This document shows, in pieces, positions 37,419-46,453 of a stretch of 64,000 bases of DNA. Positions within the stretch are counted from its first letter, which is position 1, and every line of letters starts with the position of its first letter. The notes under the pieces were generated by a model, which was not told the origin of the DNA, searched no databases, and saw nothing but the letters and a program-made list of their open reading frames with translations. A program made the translations under genes and the position numbers. Source of the stretch: JBKBUF01 sp046290815 (GTDB lineage Bacteria; Bacteroidota; Bacteroidia; Cytophagales; Cytophagaceae); assembly GCA_046290815.1 (NCBI GenBank), contig JBKBUF010000001.1, positions 186,001 to 250,000 of the forward strand. The letters run 5' to 3'.

Positions 37419-37883
37419 CTATAATTCCGTTGTACCAAAAATTTCTGTAGCCCTTTTTTTTAACATTCCTACGATTTCATTCATCTCCTGCGGACTAAGC
37501 CTTTTACGATTGGCGCTATCGATATGCTCCTCGCTTTTTTCTATTTCCTGGTACCAGTCTCCTGGATTAGGCAAATCACCAATCTTTCTGGGAACCACGT
37601 GCATGTGTACATGAGAAACTGATTGACCTGCTGCTTCTTTTTCCTGTAGTGCCCAGTCAAAAGCATCTGTATCCAAAACGACGGATAACAACTTTGCAGT
37701 TTTTTTCGCCAACACCATCAGCTCTCCGGTTTCCTCATCTGTTAACTGAAACAGACTTTCAACATGCCTTTTCGGTATTACAAGCGAATGCCCCGGCAAC
37801 ACCGGAGCTATGTTATATATCACCAGAAAGTTTTCTGAAGAAAGGAAGGCTTCTGAAGATTGTTTGTTACAGAAAGGACACAA
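37419..37883 (-). CDS. HIT family nucleotide-binding protein
   Basis: 154 residues. The start MCPFCNKQS, then LPGHSLVIPKRHVESLFQL and the HIT triad block SVSHVHMHVVPRKIGD (HxHxHxx) identify a HIT hydrolase similar to Hnt/Fhit-type adenosine-monophosphate enzymes. These split nucleoside phosphoramidates or diadenosine polyphosphates. It is the first gene of the minus-strand group reaching down to the YkgJ-like gene. A run of AATTAAG heptads sits directly upstream of its start. Confidence 0.93.
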   Translation of the reverse strand: MCPFCNKQSSEAFLSSENFLVIYNIAPVLPGHSLVIPKRHVESLFQLTDEETGELMVLAKKTAKLLSVVLDTDAFDWALQEKEAAGQSVSHVHMHVVPRKIGDLPNPGDWYQEIEKSEEHIDSANRKRLSPQEMNEIVGMLKKRATEIFGTTEL

Positions 37884-37886
37884 TAT

Positions 37887-37943
37887 AATTAAGAATTAAG
37901 AATTAAGAATTAAGAATTAAGAATTAAGAATTTAAGAATTTAG
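37887..37943. repeat. AATTAAG heptanucleotide tandem array
   Basis: Six perfect AATTAAG copies (37887-37928), then AATTTAAG and AATTTAG, running up to 3 bp before the HIT start. Period is 7 bp but the unit differs from the GCNNAAA arrays elsewhere. Being within the 5' region of the HIT gene, it could affect its expression by copy-number change. Confidence 0.92.
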
Positions 37944-37989
37944 TTACAATAACCAAATCTCAAATACATGTTAATCATATCTTTGGTAT

Positions 37990-40026
37990 TTACTTTAATA
38001 TTCCGCTTCTTCTTAATAATGCTTCAGGCGAAGGTTCTTTTCCTCTGAATCGCTTATACAACTCCATAGGATGTTCGCTCCCGCCCGCACTTAGAATGTG
38101 TTTCTTAAACAGGTCTGCAGTGTCTTTATTGAATATTCCTCTTTCCTGAAAAAATTCGAATGCATCTGCATCCAGCACTTCTGCCCATTTATAACTATAG
38201 TACCCCGAAGAGTATCCACCCTGGAAGATATGTGAAAACGAACAACTGGTATTGGTGCCTTCTACAGGAGTAAGCAGCTCGGTTTCTTTCAATAACTCTT
38301 TTTCATATTCTCCTACTTTCAAAGATTGCTTCACTTCGCCTTTATGCCAGCCCATATCAAGTCTTGCAAGACCTATCTGACGCACGGTCTGGTATGCTTC
38401 CATAAAGGTGGAACTCTCTTTGATCTTCTTCACAAGCTCTACCGGTATCGCTTCTCCTGACTGGTAATGTCTGGCAAAAAGATCAAGGCATTCTTTTTCA
38501 TACACCCAGTTTTCAAGCACCTGTGATGGTAGTTCGACAAAATCCCAGTATACACTGGTTCCGGACAAACTCTCGTATTTTCCATCTGCAAGAATACCAT
38601 GAAGTGCATGACCGAATTCATGGAACAAAGTTGTTACTTCATTGAAGGTTAGCAAAGATGGTTTGCTCTCTGTTGGTTTAGTAAAATTACATACAATGGA
38701 AATATGAGGACGCACATCCTTACCGGTAACCTTTTTCTGACCTCGGAAAGAGGTCATCCATGCTCCACCTCTCTTACCCTCGCGAGGAAAGAAATCTGCA
38801 TATAATATGGCTGTATGTCTGTTTAATTCATCTCTAACCTCATACACTTTCACATCAGGATGATATACCTGAATGTAATCAACCTCAATGAACCGCAGGC
38901 CATACAACTTCTCAGAAACCTTAAACACTCCTTCTATCACCTTTTCCAATTGAAAATAGGGTCTCAACACCTCATCATCTATCGTATACTTCTCCTTTTT
39001 CAGTTTTTCAGAATAATAAGCTATATCCCACTTCTCCAGTTTATCCGGCCCTCCTATACTTTTTGCATATTCAGTCAGCTCCTGTACTTCCTTTTCTGCA
39101 ACAGGTTTTGCATATTTCAGAAGGTTGGAAAGAAAGTCATTTACCTTTTCCGGGTTTTCAGCCATTCTTTCTTCCAATACAAATTCAGCATGCGATTTAT
39201 ATCCGAGCAGGTTCGCTCTTTCATGCCTCAATGAAACTATTTTTTTAATTATCTCCTGGTTGTCTTTTTCATCACCTTTAAACGCTTTCGACCCGTAAGC
39301 CATAAACATTGTTTTTCTCAAAACTCTGTTGTCCGCATAAGTAAGAAATGGAAGGTAGCTTGGAAACTGCAAAGTAAAAACCCAGCTCCCCTCCTTGCCT
39401 TTTTGTTTGGCGGTGATGGCAGCAGCTTCAATAACATCTTCCGGAAGTCCAGAAAGATCTTTACTGTCTTTAATCTCAAAAAAATATTCATTGGTCTCCT
39501 TTAGTACATTTTCTCCGAACATCAATGAAAGTTGAGATAATTCTTTATCTATTTCTCTTAATCTTTGTTTTCCAGTTTCATCCAGGTTAGCTCCGTTTCT
39601 TCTAAAACTTTTATATGTTTTATCAAGCAGGGTTTGCTCTTCAGGAGAAAGTATCAAATGATCCTTGTTTTCATAAACCGTTTTTATTCTTTCAAAAAGG
39701 TCTCCATCAAGCATTATATCATTTGAATATTCAGATAACAAAGGAGATATTTCTCTTGCTAAGGCCTGTAGCTCATCATTGGTTTCTGCAGAATTCAGGT
39801 TAAAAAATATTCCTGAAATAAGTCCGACTAATTCTCCGCTTCTTTCAAGAGCTTCTACAGTATTTTCGAAATTCGCCTCCTCTCTGTTTTCTTTTATTGC
39901 ATTTATATCTTCCTTACCGATTTTAATAGCCTCCTTGATTGCAGGCAGATAATGCTCATTCTTTATTTCATTAAAAGGCGCTGTTTCAAACGGTGTCTCA
40001 AACTTTGACAACAAAGGATTCTTCAT
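37990..40026 (-). CDS. M3 family metallopeptidase (oligopeptidase A / Dcp-like)
   Basis: 678 residues. The zinc motif HEFGHALHG occurs in LFHEFGHALHGILAD, the family block GSWVFTLQFPSYLPFLTYA and the C-terminal GGYSSGYYSYKWAEVLDAD match bacterial oligopeptidase A and dipeptidyl carboxypeptidase. No signal peptide, so cytoplasmic peptide degradation is most likely. Full length. It is divergent from the response-regulator gene 185 bp away. Confidence 0.95.
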   Translation of the reverse strand: MKNPLLSKFETPFETAPFNEIKNEHYLPAIKEAIKIGKEDINAIKENREEANFENTVEALERSGELVGLISGIFFNLNSAETNDELQALAREISPLLSEYSNDIMLDGDLFERIKTVYENKDHLILSPEEQTLLDKTYKSFRRNGANLDETGKQRLREIDKELSQLSLMFGENVLKETNEYFFEIKDSKDLSGLPEDVIEAAAITAKQKGKEGSWVFTLQFPSYLPFLTYADNRVLRKTMFMAYGSKAFKGDEKDNQEIIKKIVSLRHERANLLGYKSHAEFVLEERMAENPEKVNDFLSNLLKYAKPVAEKEVQELTEYAKSIGGPDKLEKWDIAYYSEKLKKEKYTIDDEVLRPYFQLEKVIEGVFKVSEKLYGLRFIEVDYIQVYHPDVKVYEVRDELNRHTAILYADFFPREGKRGGAWMTSFRGQKKVTGKDVRPHISIVCNFTKPTESKPSLLTFNEVTTLFHEFGHALHGILADGKYESLSGTSVYWDFVELPSQVLENWVYEKECLDLFARHYQSGEAIPVELVKKIKESSTFMEAYQTVRQIGLARLDMGWHKGEVKQSLKVGEYEKELLKETELLTPVEGTNTSCSFSHIFQGGYSSGYYSYKWAEVLDADAFEFFQERGIFNKDTADLFKKHILSAGGSEHPMELYKRFRGKEPSPEALLRRSGILK

Positions 40027-40211
40027 ATTACAAATCTTTAAAAATTATCTGGACGAAACATTAAAACTGTCAATAAAGGAATTTGATTGTTCTTTATCAA
40101 GTAATTGGAAAATTTTGCTCTAAAATAGAATTTTTTCGATAACTATTTTTCTTTTGCGAAGTTATAATATTACTACCTGAAAAAATTCCTGAAAATTTAA
40201 ATTTTAATCTT

Positions 40212-40658
40212 ATGGAGATGCTAGACTCTATTCTTTTTGTTGATGATGATCCTGTTGTAAATTATTACAATGTCAGTATTGCCAAAAGGTTAAATATTGC
40301 CAGGGAGATTTTCGTTCAGACTGACGGACAAAGTGCTATAGATTTTATAAAAGAAAGATATTATAATAATCAAAGCCTTCCATCTGCAATTTTCCTGGAC
40401 TGGTATATGCCGGGCACCGGAGGATCTGATTTCCTTAGGGAAATTAATGAACTGGAATTACTTGGAGTAAAGAAAATTCCTATCACTATTGTAACTTCCT
40501 TTTCAGCTCCACATGAATTATTAGGACTGGCATCCAAAGGTTATCAATTTTTGAATAAACCTTTGACCAATAACAAACTTCAAAAGGTGTGGCAAAACAT
40601 CTGTAATGGTGAAAATCTGTTCCAAAGATTAATGGGCGGAAAGAACGCAGAGAGTTAA
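40212..40658 (+). CDS. single-domain response regulator (receiver only)
   Basis: 148 residues, one REC domain and nothing else. Acidic pocket ILFVDDDPVVN, phosphoacceptor Asp in AIFLDWYMPG, switch Thr in ITIVTSF and Lys in FLNKPLTNN. No output domain, so it acts by protein contact or in a phosphorelay. The NKPLT block is shared with the two regulators at 61.6-62.4 kb. It is convergent with a 173-residue unknown gene, 5 bp between stops. Confidence 0.93.
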   Translation: MEMLDSILFVDDDPVVNYYNVSIAKRLNIAREIFVQTDGQSAIDFIKERYYNNQSLPSAIFLDWYMPGTGGSDFLREINELELLGVKKIPITIVTSFSAPHELLGLASKGYQFLNKPLTNNKLQKVWQNICNGENLFQRLMGGKNAES

Positions 40659-40663
40659 TATTC

Positions 40664-41185
40664 TTAATTCTGTTTCATTCCCCCTGCTATATTTTCCATA
40701 TAATGGACCAGCCGGTCGTGATTGAATTTATTCTTACCTTCCAACTCGTAATCTGAGGTATCCATTGTTTGAAAATAAACCATCTCGGAATCTTTCTTTT
40801 TCTGAAAAGACAGGTCACTTGAGAAGCTCCATGAAAAAACAGGCTTTCCTTCATATTCATTATGAACTACAGGACTTCCTATCCGGGTGTAATTAATTTC
40901 TTTGAGAAATTTATAAAAATGCACTAATTGTTCCTCTGTAAGTTCTCTTTCTAAAGTATGGTTTTTCAAAATTTTCCAATCCTTTGAAGCAGTATTAAGT
41001 GATGCTTCCTTCACTATTTCCTTATAAATAACTTTTTCTTTATTTAACTCTAAAGTTTTAATGATATTGACTCCATTTTGGAAATTGGATGCATTGGAGG
41101 TAAAGGTAAAGGTGAAATAATAAGGAATATCTCCTGGGAGGGATAATTTATTGCCTGTAAACTGATCTAATAATTTTTTAAACAT
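40664..41185 (-). CDS. hypothetical protein, 173 residues
   Basis: No signal or membrane segment. Mixed alpha/beta composition with beta-rich stretches (YYFTFTFTS, VFSWSFSSDLSF) and a helical middle (TEEQLVHFYKFLKEI). I recognise no family. Only 22 bp separate it from the ppc gene upstream on the same strand, so cotranscription with ppc is plausible but does not suggest a function. Confidence 0.75.
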   Translation of the reverse strand: MFKKLLDQFTGNKLSLPGDIPYYFTFTFTSNASNFQNGVNIIKTLELNKEKVIYKEIVKEASLNTASKDWKILKNHTLERELTEEQLVHFYKFLKEINYTRIGSPVVHNEYEGKPVFSWSFSSDLSFQKKKDSEMVYFQTMDTSDYELEGKNKFNHDRLVHYMENIAGGMKQN

Positions 41186-41207
41186 GGTGGTAAAAGAAAT
41201 TCAGTTA

Positions 41208-43784
41208 TTAAGCTGAATTTCTCTCTGCGTTAATGATTCCAAATGAGCAACGCATAACAAGTTTTTCATACATACTCTTGCTTTCCGGATGCTCACCTTT
41301 TTCTTCCATCTCTCTGATTTTTGTAAGTGCATACTGCTGCATTGTTATAAGAGGCAGCTCAATTCTCTGACGCATCTGAATAGATAATTGATCAACCGGT
41401 CTGCTGGCCATTAATTCCTGTGCTCCGGATAATTTCAGAATGATAGCTTTGGTTCTCTGAAATTCATCATGAATGATATTCCAAAGCGGACCATATTTAG
41501 GATGCTTTGTAAGGTAAGCTGTCAGAGGGAAGAAACATTTGTTCATAGCCATCTCACAGTTATCCATCAAAGTTTTGAAAAATAGTGAGTTTTCATAAAG
41601 CTGTTTCAGCTCTTCCCACCGACCTTCAGCAATGAGTTTTTCAAATGCAGTACCAACACCATAATAACCGGGAAGATTTTGCTTTAGCTGACTCCATGAA
41701 CCCACATATGGCACAGCTCTCAGATCATTAAGATTCAAATTACCGGATTTTCTCTTGGAAGGTCTGCTACCGATATTGGTTTCAGCGTAATATCTCAAAG
41801 GACTGGTATAATTCAGATACTCCAAAAAATCCGGATGGTTTTTTAGTGTATTATAGGCTGTATAACTTTCATCTGCCAACTTTTTAAGGAGTGCTTCTTC
41901 TTCAGGATTAAGTGTAGTTTCCTTTTTAGAAAATAAAGCATTGCTGATTCCGGCATGCATCAGCTGCTCCATATTGAATTGAGCAGAATGTATGGTTCCG
42001 AAGTTAGAACTGACAGTCTGTCCCTGTATGGTTAATTGTATTTCTTTATTGGAAATATTTTTGCCCATAGATGCATAAAACTGATGCGTCTTTCCGCCTC
42101 CTCTTGCAGGAGGCCCTCCTCTGCCATCAAAGAATATAACTTCGATTCCATATTGTTTAGACATCATGGTAAGTTCTTCCTTAGCTTTGTAAATACTCCA
42201 GTTGGCCATCAGATAACCACCATCTTTTGTACCATCAGAAAATCCAAGCATGATGGTCTGAGCATTATTTCTTCTGTTAAGGTGATTACGGTATGCAGAA
42301 TTTTCATATAGGGCCTTCATCACAGAAGGTGCATTACGCAAATCGTCGATGGTTTCAAAAAGTGGAACTATATCAATCGACATTTCTTCCGGCACCCAAC
42401 CTGACATCAGGAAGAGACCATACACTTCCATGATGTTCAAAGCGCTTGTGCTATGGCTTATGATATATCTGTGGCAGCCCTCTTCACCATTAATTCGTTG
42501 AATGGTTTTAATGGTTTTGATAGTCTCCAAAGTATCTTTGAAAACATCATTCTCCATTACAGAAGGATCAAGAGGACCTTTTGCTTTCAGTAGTGCATCT
42601 ATCTTTTCATTTTCTGAAAGTTGATTGTAATTTTTGGGAAGAACATACAGCTTGTCAGCAATGAATTCAAGTAATTGCTCATGAATAGAACTATCCTGAC
42701 GAACATCAAGCGATGCAAAAAATAAACCGAAAATCTGAACTTTACTGATCAGGCTTTCGACATGGTTTTGGAACAAGCCATTATGTTGTTCCTGTAAAAC
42801 CACTTTTATCTCCGTAAGAGTAGATAAAATTTCTTCCTTGGTAAGGTCTGCAATATGACCTGGGATGAAAAGATTGTTGTAAAGCTTTTGTTCCAGGTCT
42901 GTAAGTTTGTTATCAATTCCTTTGAAGGTAAGTCTGCGTTTCAACCTTCTTACATCAATGTAATAAGATTTTATAATACTTCCCCTCAACGCTTCAGCTA
43001 CTTTAGCCGTGATTTCGGCAGTCACAAACGGATTTCCGTCTCTGTCACCACCCGGCCAGAATCCCAACCGGATAAGCGGGTTATCCTCACATAAGGCGCC
43101 CGGAAACTGATTTTTCAAAAACAGCAGAATCTGACTTGCTGCATTGTATAAAATATTTTCAAGGAACCATATAAGACTTACTGCTTCATCGTAAGGAGTC
43201 GGCTTTTGTTTTTTGAAAAAAGGAGTTTTACCCAACTGCTGCAGGTAACTGTTTACCTGGGAAGTATCGTCATTTGAAAGAGCCTTGGCAAGGTCATGAA
43301 TGATTCCTAATACTTCACTTGGATAAAATTGTGTAGGATGTGCTGTAAGAACTAACCGAACATTAAAATCTTTTAGTTTTTCACACAGCTTTGACTGCGC
43401 TGAAGCTTTCTGCAGTGCCCCCTGTATATGCTTTAAGGTTCCGGGACCAGATAAATCATGAATTTTAGGAAAGGCAGCATCTTCCAGAGCATCGAACAAC
43501 ACCACCTGTCTTTCTGAGTATTGAACAAAACGAAACAGCAGGTCTGTCTGCTCCTGTTCAGTTCTGTAAGCTGTAAATTGCTTTAAAAACGCTTCAATTA
43601 TTTCCGTAGGACTTTTCTCCTTTTTAAATCCTTCCTCACAATGCAAAAGAAATAAAGACAACAGAACACCTGTCCTTTCTACTTTATTGAAAGGCAATGA
43701 TGTAAAAAGGCTGTTGTACATTTCATACTTAATACCTACCAGATTCTTAAATTCCTGTACAGTGGTATTGGTAGAAAAATCCAT
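41208..43784 (-). CDS. ppc: phosphoenolpyruvate carboxylase, divergent Bacteroidota type
   Basis: 858 residues from MDFSTNTTVQEF (the frame opens at 43793 as MFIM). PEPC signatures are present but altered: VLTAHPTQFYPSEVLG in place of the usual HPTE-RR block, GFWPGGDRDGNPFVTAE, and FFDGRGGPPARGGGKTH near residue 551 instead of the common GRGG-x-x-GRGG form. The C-terminus ends GIINAERNSA rather than the canonical NTG. The enzyme carboxylates PEP to oxaloacetate for anaplerosis. Length is normal and no residue loss truncates the core. Confidence 0.93.
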   Translation of the reverse strand: MDFSTNTTVQEFKNLVGIKYEMYNSLFTSLPFNKVERTGVLLSLFLLHCEEGFKKEKSPTEIIEAFLKQFTAYRTEQEQTDLLFRFVQYSERQVVLFDALEDAAFPKIHDLSGPGTLKHIQGALQKASAQSKLCEKLKDFNVRLVLTAHPTQFYPSEVLGIIHDLAKALSNDDTSQVNSYLQQLGKTPFFKKQKPTPYDEAVSLIWFLENILYNAASQILLFLKNQFPGALCEDNPLIRLGFWPGGDRDGNPFVTAEITAKVAEALRGSIIKSYYIDVRRLKRRLTFKGIDNKLTDLEQKLYNNLFIPGHIADLTKEEILSTLTEIKVVLQEQHNGLFQNHVESLISKVQIFGLFFASLDVRQDSSIHEQLLEFIADKLYVLPKNYNQLSENEKIDALLKAKGPLDPSVMENDVFKDTLETIKTIKTIQRINGEEGCHRYIISHSTSALNIMEVYGLFLMSGWVPEEMSIDIVPLFETIDDLRNAPSVMKALYENSAYRNHLNRRNNAQTIMLGFSDGTKDGGYLMANWSIYKAKEELTMMSKQYGIEVIFFDGRGGPPARGGGKTHQFYASMGKNISNKEIQLTIQGQTVSSNFGTIHSAQFNMEQLMHAGISNALFSKKETTLNPEEEALLKKLADESYTAYNTLKNHPDFLEYLNYTSPLRYYAETNIGSRPSKRKSGNLNLNDLRAVPYVGSWSQLKQNLPGYYGVGTAFEKLIAEGRWEELKQLYENSLFFKTLMDNCEMAMNKCFFPLTAYLTKHPKYGPLWNIIHDEFQRTKAIILKLSGAQELMASRPVDQLSIQMRQRIELPLITMQQYALTKIREMEEKGEHPESKSMYEKLVMRCSFGIINAERNSA

Positions 43785-43935
43785 AATAAACAAAAAGCTA
43801 TAAAATTAGGGAAACGTTAATTTGGCATTGAAACTACAACAAAAAATGGTGTATTGCCAACTTTGCCTTAGATTTTTAAACCTTTAATTTGAAGGGCAAA
43901 AGCCGATTAGTTAAAATACTGTCTTTCAATAGAAA

Positions 43936-43984
43936 GAGGTCGCAGTGACAATCATTAACTGTCCGTGCGACCTCCATTCGACTT
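43936..43984 (-). terminator. strong hairpin, likely terminator of the beta-propeller gene
   Basis: GAGGTCGCA (43936-43944) pairs with TGCGACCTC (43976-43984); an inner GACA/TGTC pair extends the stem. On the minus strand it follows the T9SS beta-propeller gene by 23 bp and is followed by TTTCTATTG, a short U-rich stretch. Confidence 0.6.
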
Positions 43985-44007
43985 AATAAAAATTCAATGT
44001 TAATGTC

Positions 44008-46029
44008 TTAATCAATAACCATCTTCTGAATCAAGGTACCTTTTTCTGTATCGATTTTTATCATATATATTCCCTGAATAAGTCCGGTAGTGGTATGTTC
44101 AGGGCGGTTTTGGAGATTCTGTATGGGTTTACCTGTAATATCAAGAATACTCACCGAAAGAATTTTGCTGTTTATCTTATCCAGGTCTAATGTGAAAGCT
44201 CCTGAATTTGGGTTAGGATAAATCAGTATCATTTGTTCCTGTATTGCGGATTCAAATACGCCTAAGGCAGTTGGTAGTTCTGCTTTTCTATTGGTAAAGA
44301 TGTTATTGTTGTCAGTATAAAAGAATATTCTGTCTGAAGTAAAGGAAATTCCCCTCACATCTACGAAAGATGGTATGTAATCAAGATGCTGAAAACTTTG
44401 CCAGGTGTTTCCAATGTTTGAACTTGCAATTATTCCACCTTTATATCCAACCAATAAATATTCACCATCCACTCCCAAAGACTGGATGTATAAAGATGGG
44501 ATATTTTCATTTACTGTTACCCAATTGATATTAGATATTTCAGTTCTGGATACTCCGTCTCCGTTGGTACCGGCAAAAATATAATTTCCTTTAATTGCAA
44601 GAGAAGTCACATCAAGGAATGAAAGATTGTTATTAACTGCAGACCACGCATTACCATTTAGTTTAAATACACCCGTATTTCTTGTAGAAACAAAAACATC
44701 AGAATTATTTGCTACAATAGCGGTAATTTTCTGTGAAGGTAACCCTGCAGAGATTTCAGTCCATTGAATATTATTCAAAGCACTTCTAAAAACTTTTCCA
44801 TCTTCATTAACGGCAAAAATAAAAGAAGAATTGGTTACAAGCTTATGGATTGTCATTGTAGATAATCCTGAATTTACCTGAATCCACACCTTTCCTGTAT
44901 CAAGACTTTCAAATATCCCTTCATTGAGTGTTCCTGCATAAAGTTTTGTTCCCGCAAATGCAAGGGACAAAACATTTAAGCTATCTTTTAATCCGTTATT
45001 TGCCCTGACAAAACTTGCAGCTACATCCTTACTTACAAAAAGTCCTTTATTGTTTCCAACAATAACAGTATTACCCGATGCTAAAAGTGAAGAAACCTTA
45101 AGGTTACTAAAGCCTGTATTTAGACCAGTCCATGTAACATTGTTTAATGGAGAAAAATAAATGCTATTGTTATTTGAACCTGTAAAAATTTTTTCTCCAT
45201 AAATACCTACGGTTCTAAAATCATCATTTACAGGACCAATACTACTCCAGGTTAAATCATTTATTTCCGCAGAGAATATTCCCGCATTTGAGGCAGCAAA
45301 TATCTTATCATTATTTATTGCAAAAGCATTTACCATACCAGATAAACCGGTATTTGCCAATGTCCAGTTGATATCGTCTATTGAAGATGAATACACTGCA
45401 GAATTAGTTCCTGCAAATATTTTGTTTCCTGCAACGATCAATGATGCAATACCTAAATCTCCAAGCCCGGTATTGATTTCATCCCATGTTGTTCCATTGT
45501 TACTGAAAAATACTCCTTCATCAGTACCAGCATAAATTGTATTTGCGCTAACTGCAAAAGAAATAACCCGTTTCAATAGGCCTGAGGATGACCAGGTGTA
45601 TCCTGAATCTGCGCTTACAAATAAACCATTGTTAGTACCAGCATAGATTTTATTGCCTGATCGGATTAACGCATTTACAGTTTTATTTTCCAGGCCAGCA
45701 TTTTGTTTTGTCCATGATGTTCCAACATTATTTGTAAGGAATATTCCATCCTGTGTCGATGCTATAACAATCCTGCCGATGGAAGTCAGAGCATAAATAT
45801 TTGGACTGGTGAGACCCATATTAACCGCTCTCCAGGCAGTTGCATTCTTATTGGTTGTTCTGTAAATCCCGCCCTGGTATGTTCCGACGTAAATCAATGT
45901 ATCGGTAGCTGTCATTGAGGAGACTGAACCGCCAAAGGGCCCTCTTGGATTCCAATGCGCATGAGAGTTCTTCAAATTCAGAATTAAAATCGATGTAATT
46001 ATAAATAAGAGTCTGTAATTATTTTTCAT
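44008..46029 (-). CDS. secreted beta-propeller (sortilin/BNR-like) protein with T9SS domain
   Basis: 673 residues. Signal peptide ends near NSHAH. About 13 repeats of some 43 residues follow (YVGTYQGGIYRTT, YAGTNNGLFVSAD, YAGTDEGVFFSNN and so on), each a beta-propeller blade with an Ala/Val-Gly-Thr start. The last ~80 residues form a type A T9SS domain (LIYPNPNSGAFTL to IQKMVID). No catalytic motif is seen, so a cell-surface binding or adhesion role is likely. Followed by a strong hairpin; the copper-type operon ends just upstream on the same strand. Confidence 0.85.
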   Translation of the reverse strand: MKNNYRLLFIITSILILNLKNSHAHWNPRGPFGGSVSSMTATDTLIYVGTYQGGIYRTTNKNATAWRAVNMGLTSPNIYALTSIGRIVIASTQDGIFLTNNVGTSWTKQNAGLENKTVNALIRSGNKIYAGTNNGLFVSADSGYTWSSSGLLKRVISFAVSANTIYAGTDEGVFFSNNGTTWDEINTGLGDLGIASLIVAGNKIFAGTNSAVYSSSIDDINWTLANTGLSGMVNAFAINNDKIFAASNAGIFSAEINDLTWSSIGPVNDDFRTVGIYGEKIFTGSNNNSIYFSPLNNVTWTGLNTGFSNLKVSSLLASGNTVIVGNNKGLFVSKDVAASFVRANNGLKDSLNVLSLAFAGTKLYAGTLNEGIFESLDTGKVWIQVNSGLSTMTIHKLVTNSSFIFAVNEDGKVFRSALNNIQWTEISAGLPSQKITAIVANNSDVFVSTRNTGVFKLNGNAWSAVNNNLSFLDVTSLAIKGNYIFAGTNGDGVSRTEISNINWVTVNENIPSLYIQSLGVDGEYLLVGYKGGIIASSNIGNTWQSFQHLDYIPSFVDVRGISFTSDRIFFYTDNNNIFTNRKAELPTALGVFESAIQEQMILIYPNPNSGAFTLDLDKINSKILSVSILDITGKPIQNLQNRPEHTTTGLIQGIYMIKIDTEKGTLIQKMVID

Positions 46030-46054
46030 GGTTGATTGTTTTTAAATCTTCATA

Positions 46055-46453
46055 TTAATTGTTCTTTGCTTTTTGTTCTATCCACTTCAAAATTAACTTT
46101 CTGCTACAATCGTCTAATTTCGTCTGCGGTGGCGGAGGCATCTGTTCATGATCAGATATCAATACCGTATATATTATACTCCTTGAAGGTTCATCTATAT
46201 CCACATATTCTTTTTTTGTCAACTGTTCATAAGCCTTACCCGGCTCCAGATTAAGTTTGCCCTTAGGATTGTTTCCCGAATGGCATCCGGCATCGTTGCA
46301 TTTGCTGATAAATATCGGGACCACATGTGCACTGAATGATACCGTATCAGGCAAAGGCCGGTTGCAGGGACTTTCTGTTTCCAGATTTTCGTACCTGCAA
46401 GAACAAATCATCAGTATTAGAAAAAGAATTATGAATACATGATTAATCTTCAT
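46055..46453 (-). CDS. cytochrome-c-like lipoprotein with CX4CH motif
   Basis: 132 residues from ATG 46453 (the frame extends to 46582 but the added part has no signal). A lipoprotein-like N-terminus ends LMICSC. The body matches small c-type-cytochrome lipoproteins: VVPIFISKCNDAGCHSGN (CX4CH heme-binding variant), GKLNLEPGKAYEQL, SRSIIYTVLI, QMPPPP with a potential axial Met and LILKWIEQKA. It overlaps the mbnP-like stop by 11 bp and is the last gene of the four-gene group. In MbnP-containing operons an electron-transfer partner is common (MbnH in methanotrophs, a larger diheme enzyme). Confidence 0.8.
   Translation of the reverse strand: MKINHVFIILFLILMICSCRYENLETESPCNRPLPDTVSFSAHVVPIFISKCNDAGCHSGNNPKGKLNLEPGKAYEQLTKKEYVDIDEPSRSIIYTVLISDHEQMPPPPQTKLDDCSRKLILKWIEQKAKNN

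Noticed and set aside
37887..37943. CRISPR-like array
   Set aside because: The AATTAAG units are contiguous 7-mers with no spacers, and no cas gene is present.
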